Assembly: GCA_002771395.1 (NCBI GenBank)
Contig: PCSS01000131.1
Coordinates: 1-6,497, forward strand
From: Bacteroidetes bacterium CG23_combo_of_CG06-09_8_20_14_all_32_9
GTDB taxonomy: Bacteria > Bacteroidota > Bacteroidia > Bacteroidales > GWA2-32-17
Direction: 5' to 3'
Length of the DNA stretch: 6,497 bases
Shown here: in pieces, positions 5,708 through 6,497 of the stretch
How positions within the stretch are numbered: position 1 is the first letter of the stretch
Layout of the letters: every line of letters starts with the position of its first letter
Notes under the pieces: model-generated
The model's database searches: none
Seen by the model: only the letters and a program-made list of their open reading frames with translations
What the model was told of the DNA's origin: nothing
Position numbers and translations under genes: made by a program

Positions 5708-5844
5708 CACCGCTAACATGCGGTTGCTGTCAGTGGCGTGATAGTGGCTCGTTTGACAGTGATGCACATATTGAAACCTTTGTTCTTCGTGGAAAACTTC
5801 GTAGTGAAACCACCACCGAACAGCAACCGCCAAACCGTTATAGG
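5708..5844 (+). other. attC-like folded element between two cassettes
   Basis: Ends TAAC (5714-5717) and GTTA (5837-5840) are complementary. Inside them GCGGTTGCTGT (5720-5730) pairs perfectly with ACAGCAACCGC (5820-5830), and GTGG (5733-5736) with CCAC (5813-5816) after a small unpaired step. The unpaired bases between the arms differ in length (AT versus CAAACC), giving an imperfect stem. This layout, its length of roughly 130 bases and its place between two genes on one strand resemble integron attC sites. It departs from the classical consensus: CGCTAAC instead of RYYYAAC and GTTATAG instead of GTTRRRY. It begins within CACCGCTAAC, the inverted copy of the left boundary at 5041-5050. No gene is seen in 5702-5898. 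Confidence 0.5.
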
Positions 5845-5868
5845 AAAGCGGACAAAAAATAAAAACAC

Positions 5869-5876
5869 TATCTTTG
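5869..5876 (+). promoter_or_regulatory. Candidate -7 box for the methyltransferase gene
   Basis: TATCTTTG matches TAnnTTTG and ends 22 bases before the ATG at 5899, the same geometry as at 5095-5102 before the other cassette gene. The shared TTTGACGA(A)CAAA leader begins inside the box. No TTG element is found upstream at the usual spacing. Confidence 0.5.
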
Positions 5877-5898
5877 ACGAACAAAATGACTTTTAAAA

Positions 5899-6497
5899 AT
5901 GATACTCAATCAACCGAAAATAACCGACATACTTTCTGATTTATTAAAGAAAGAAAACTTAAATCAGATTAAATCGGAAGTTGTTGAAATACAAAACAAC
6001 TTAATCAACTTCCGAACTGACAAACTTGGGTTGTTAAATATTGTTTCAAATGGAGAATCAATTAAAGTTGATACGAAATACATTGCCACAGAAATAAATC
6101 AAATTTTAGAAACACAAACATTAGAAAGAACTAAATATTACATTGAACGATTAATAAAGGGCTTGTCAGAAATTAAAACAAGTAAGATAAACGATTTGAA
6201 TTTAAACCGATGGAAAGAATATGATGATATTATAACAGATAGCTTGTGGGTATTGGATAAGCGAGATAATTCGGGAGCACACAATGCTGGCTACTGGGGC
6301 AATTTTATTCCACAAATTCCAAATCAGTTTTTAAGACGGTATACCAAACAAAGCGAATGGGTGCTTGACACTTTTCTTGGCAGTGGAACTACCTTAATTG
6401 AATGTAAGCGTCTGGGCAGAAATGGAATCGGAGTTGAGTTACAGCCCGAAGTTTGCGAACTTGCGAAAAAAAATATAGAAAGAGAGAAAGATTTATT
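5899..6497 (+). CDS. DNA methyltransferase, N-terminal part (runs off the window)
   Basis: The reading frame is open to the end of the window, giving 199 complete codons. VLDTFLGSGTTLIECKRLG (155-173) is SAM-binding motif I of amino-type (N4-cytosine or N6-adenine) DNA methyltransferases, with Asp157 and the FxGxGTT loop; NGIGVEL (175-181) supplies the acidic Glu180 of motif II. Just before it, YWGNFIPQIPNQFLRRYT (132-149) fits motif X. No (D/S)PP(Y/W) catalytic motif occurs in these 199 residues, so it must lie beyond the window. The order X-I-II-(IV) suggests a gamma-like arrangement. Residues 1-110 are a polar, probably helical domain with no motif I recognise. ATG 5899 is the first start after an in-frame stop at 5887. 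A restriction-modification or orphan role cannot be decided without the downstream sequence. Confidence 0.8.
   Translation, partial: MILNQPKITDILSDLLKKENLNQIKSEVVEIQNNLINFRTDKLGLLNIVSNGESIKVDTKYIATEINQILETQTLERTKYYIERLIKGLSEIKTSKINDLNLNRWKEYDDIITDSLWVLDKRDNSGAHNAGYWGNFIPQIPNQFLRRYTKQSEWVLDTFLGSGTTLIECKRLGRNGIGVELQPEVCELAKKNIEREKDL

Noticed and set aside
5660..5884. 74-codon - strand frame across the attC-like element
   Set aside because: It covers a folded non-coding region and the end of the 56-aa gene, and its translation shows no recognisable protein character.
5886..5939. Short reading frame from ATG 5886 (17 codons) overlapping the methyltransferase start
   Set aside because: It has no family resemblance and only precedes the real start by chance; a leader-peptide role has no support.

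Overview
The window looks like a piece of a Bacteroidota chromosome. It is AT-rich, and start codons lack clear Shine-Dalgarno sequences. TAnnTTTG boxes, the -7 element typical of this phylum, sit a short way upstream of most genes. The aldolase and the small cassette proteins resemble families I associate with Bacteroidota. These are judgements from motif recognition, not from a database search.

Left part (1-2970): a 160-base repeat-rich leader built from copies of an AACGGGGTRAA-type motif in both orientations precedes a complete class II fructose-bisphosphate aldolase gene (246-1325, + strand). A 160-base convergent spacer with two copies of an ATACTGAAC...TTCAGGA element separates it from a two-gene operon on the - strand. 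That operon encodes two APC-superfamily amino acid permeases of different subfamilies: first a CAT/YfnA-like one of 544 aa (4602-2968), then, 18 bases later, a LAT-like one of 487 aa (2949-1486).

Middle part (4603-5125): about 520 bases without a gene but full of structure. They contain a 222-base MITE-like element with 20-bp near-perfect terminal inverted repeats, TAATTA at both ends and nested inner palindromes. A perfect 17-bp inverted repeat of REP type and a 21-bp tandem repeat follow.

Right part (5041-6497): this reads like two successive gene cassettes. GTTAGCGGTG (5041-5050) recurs inverted as CACCGCTAAC (5708-5717). The enclosed genes are a DUF6934-like protein broken by a probable internal deletion and frameshift (5126-5477), and an intact 56-aa partner with its own promoter (5531-5701). 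They are followed by an attC-like folded element of about 130 bases (5711-5844). Next comes the 5' part of a DNA methyltransferase gene (5899 to the window edge) with a clear SAM-binding motif. Both cassettes share a TTTGACGA(A)CAAA leader that overlaps a TAnnTTTG box just before their first gene. No integrase is present, so the integron-like reading is inference.

Functionally, the left half is housekeeping carbon metabolism and amino acid uptake, while the right half is accessory and mobile-looking.
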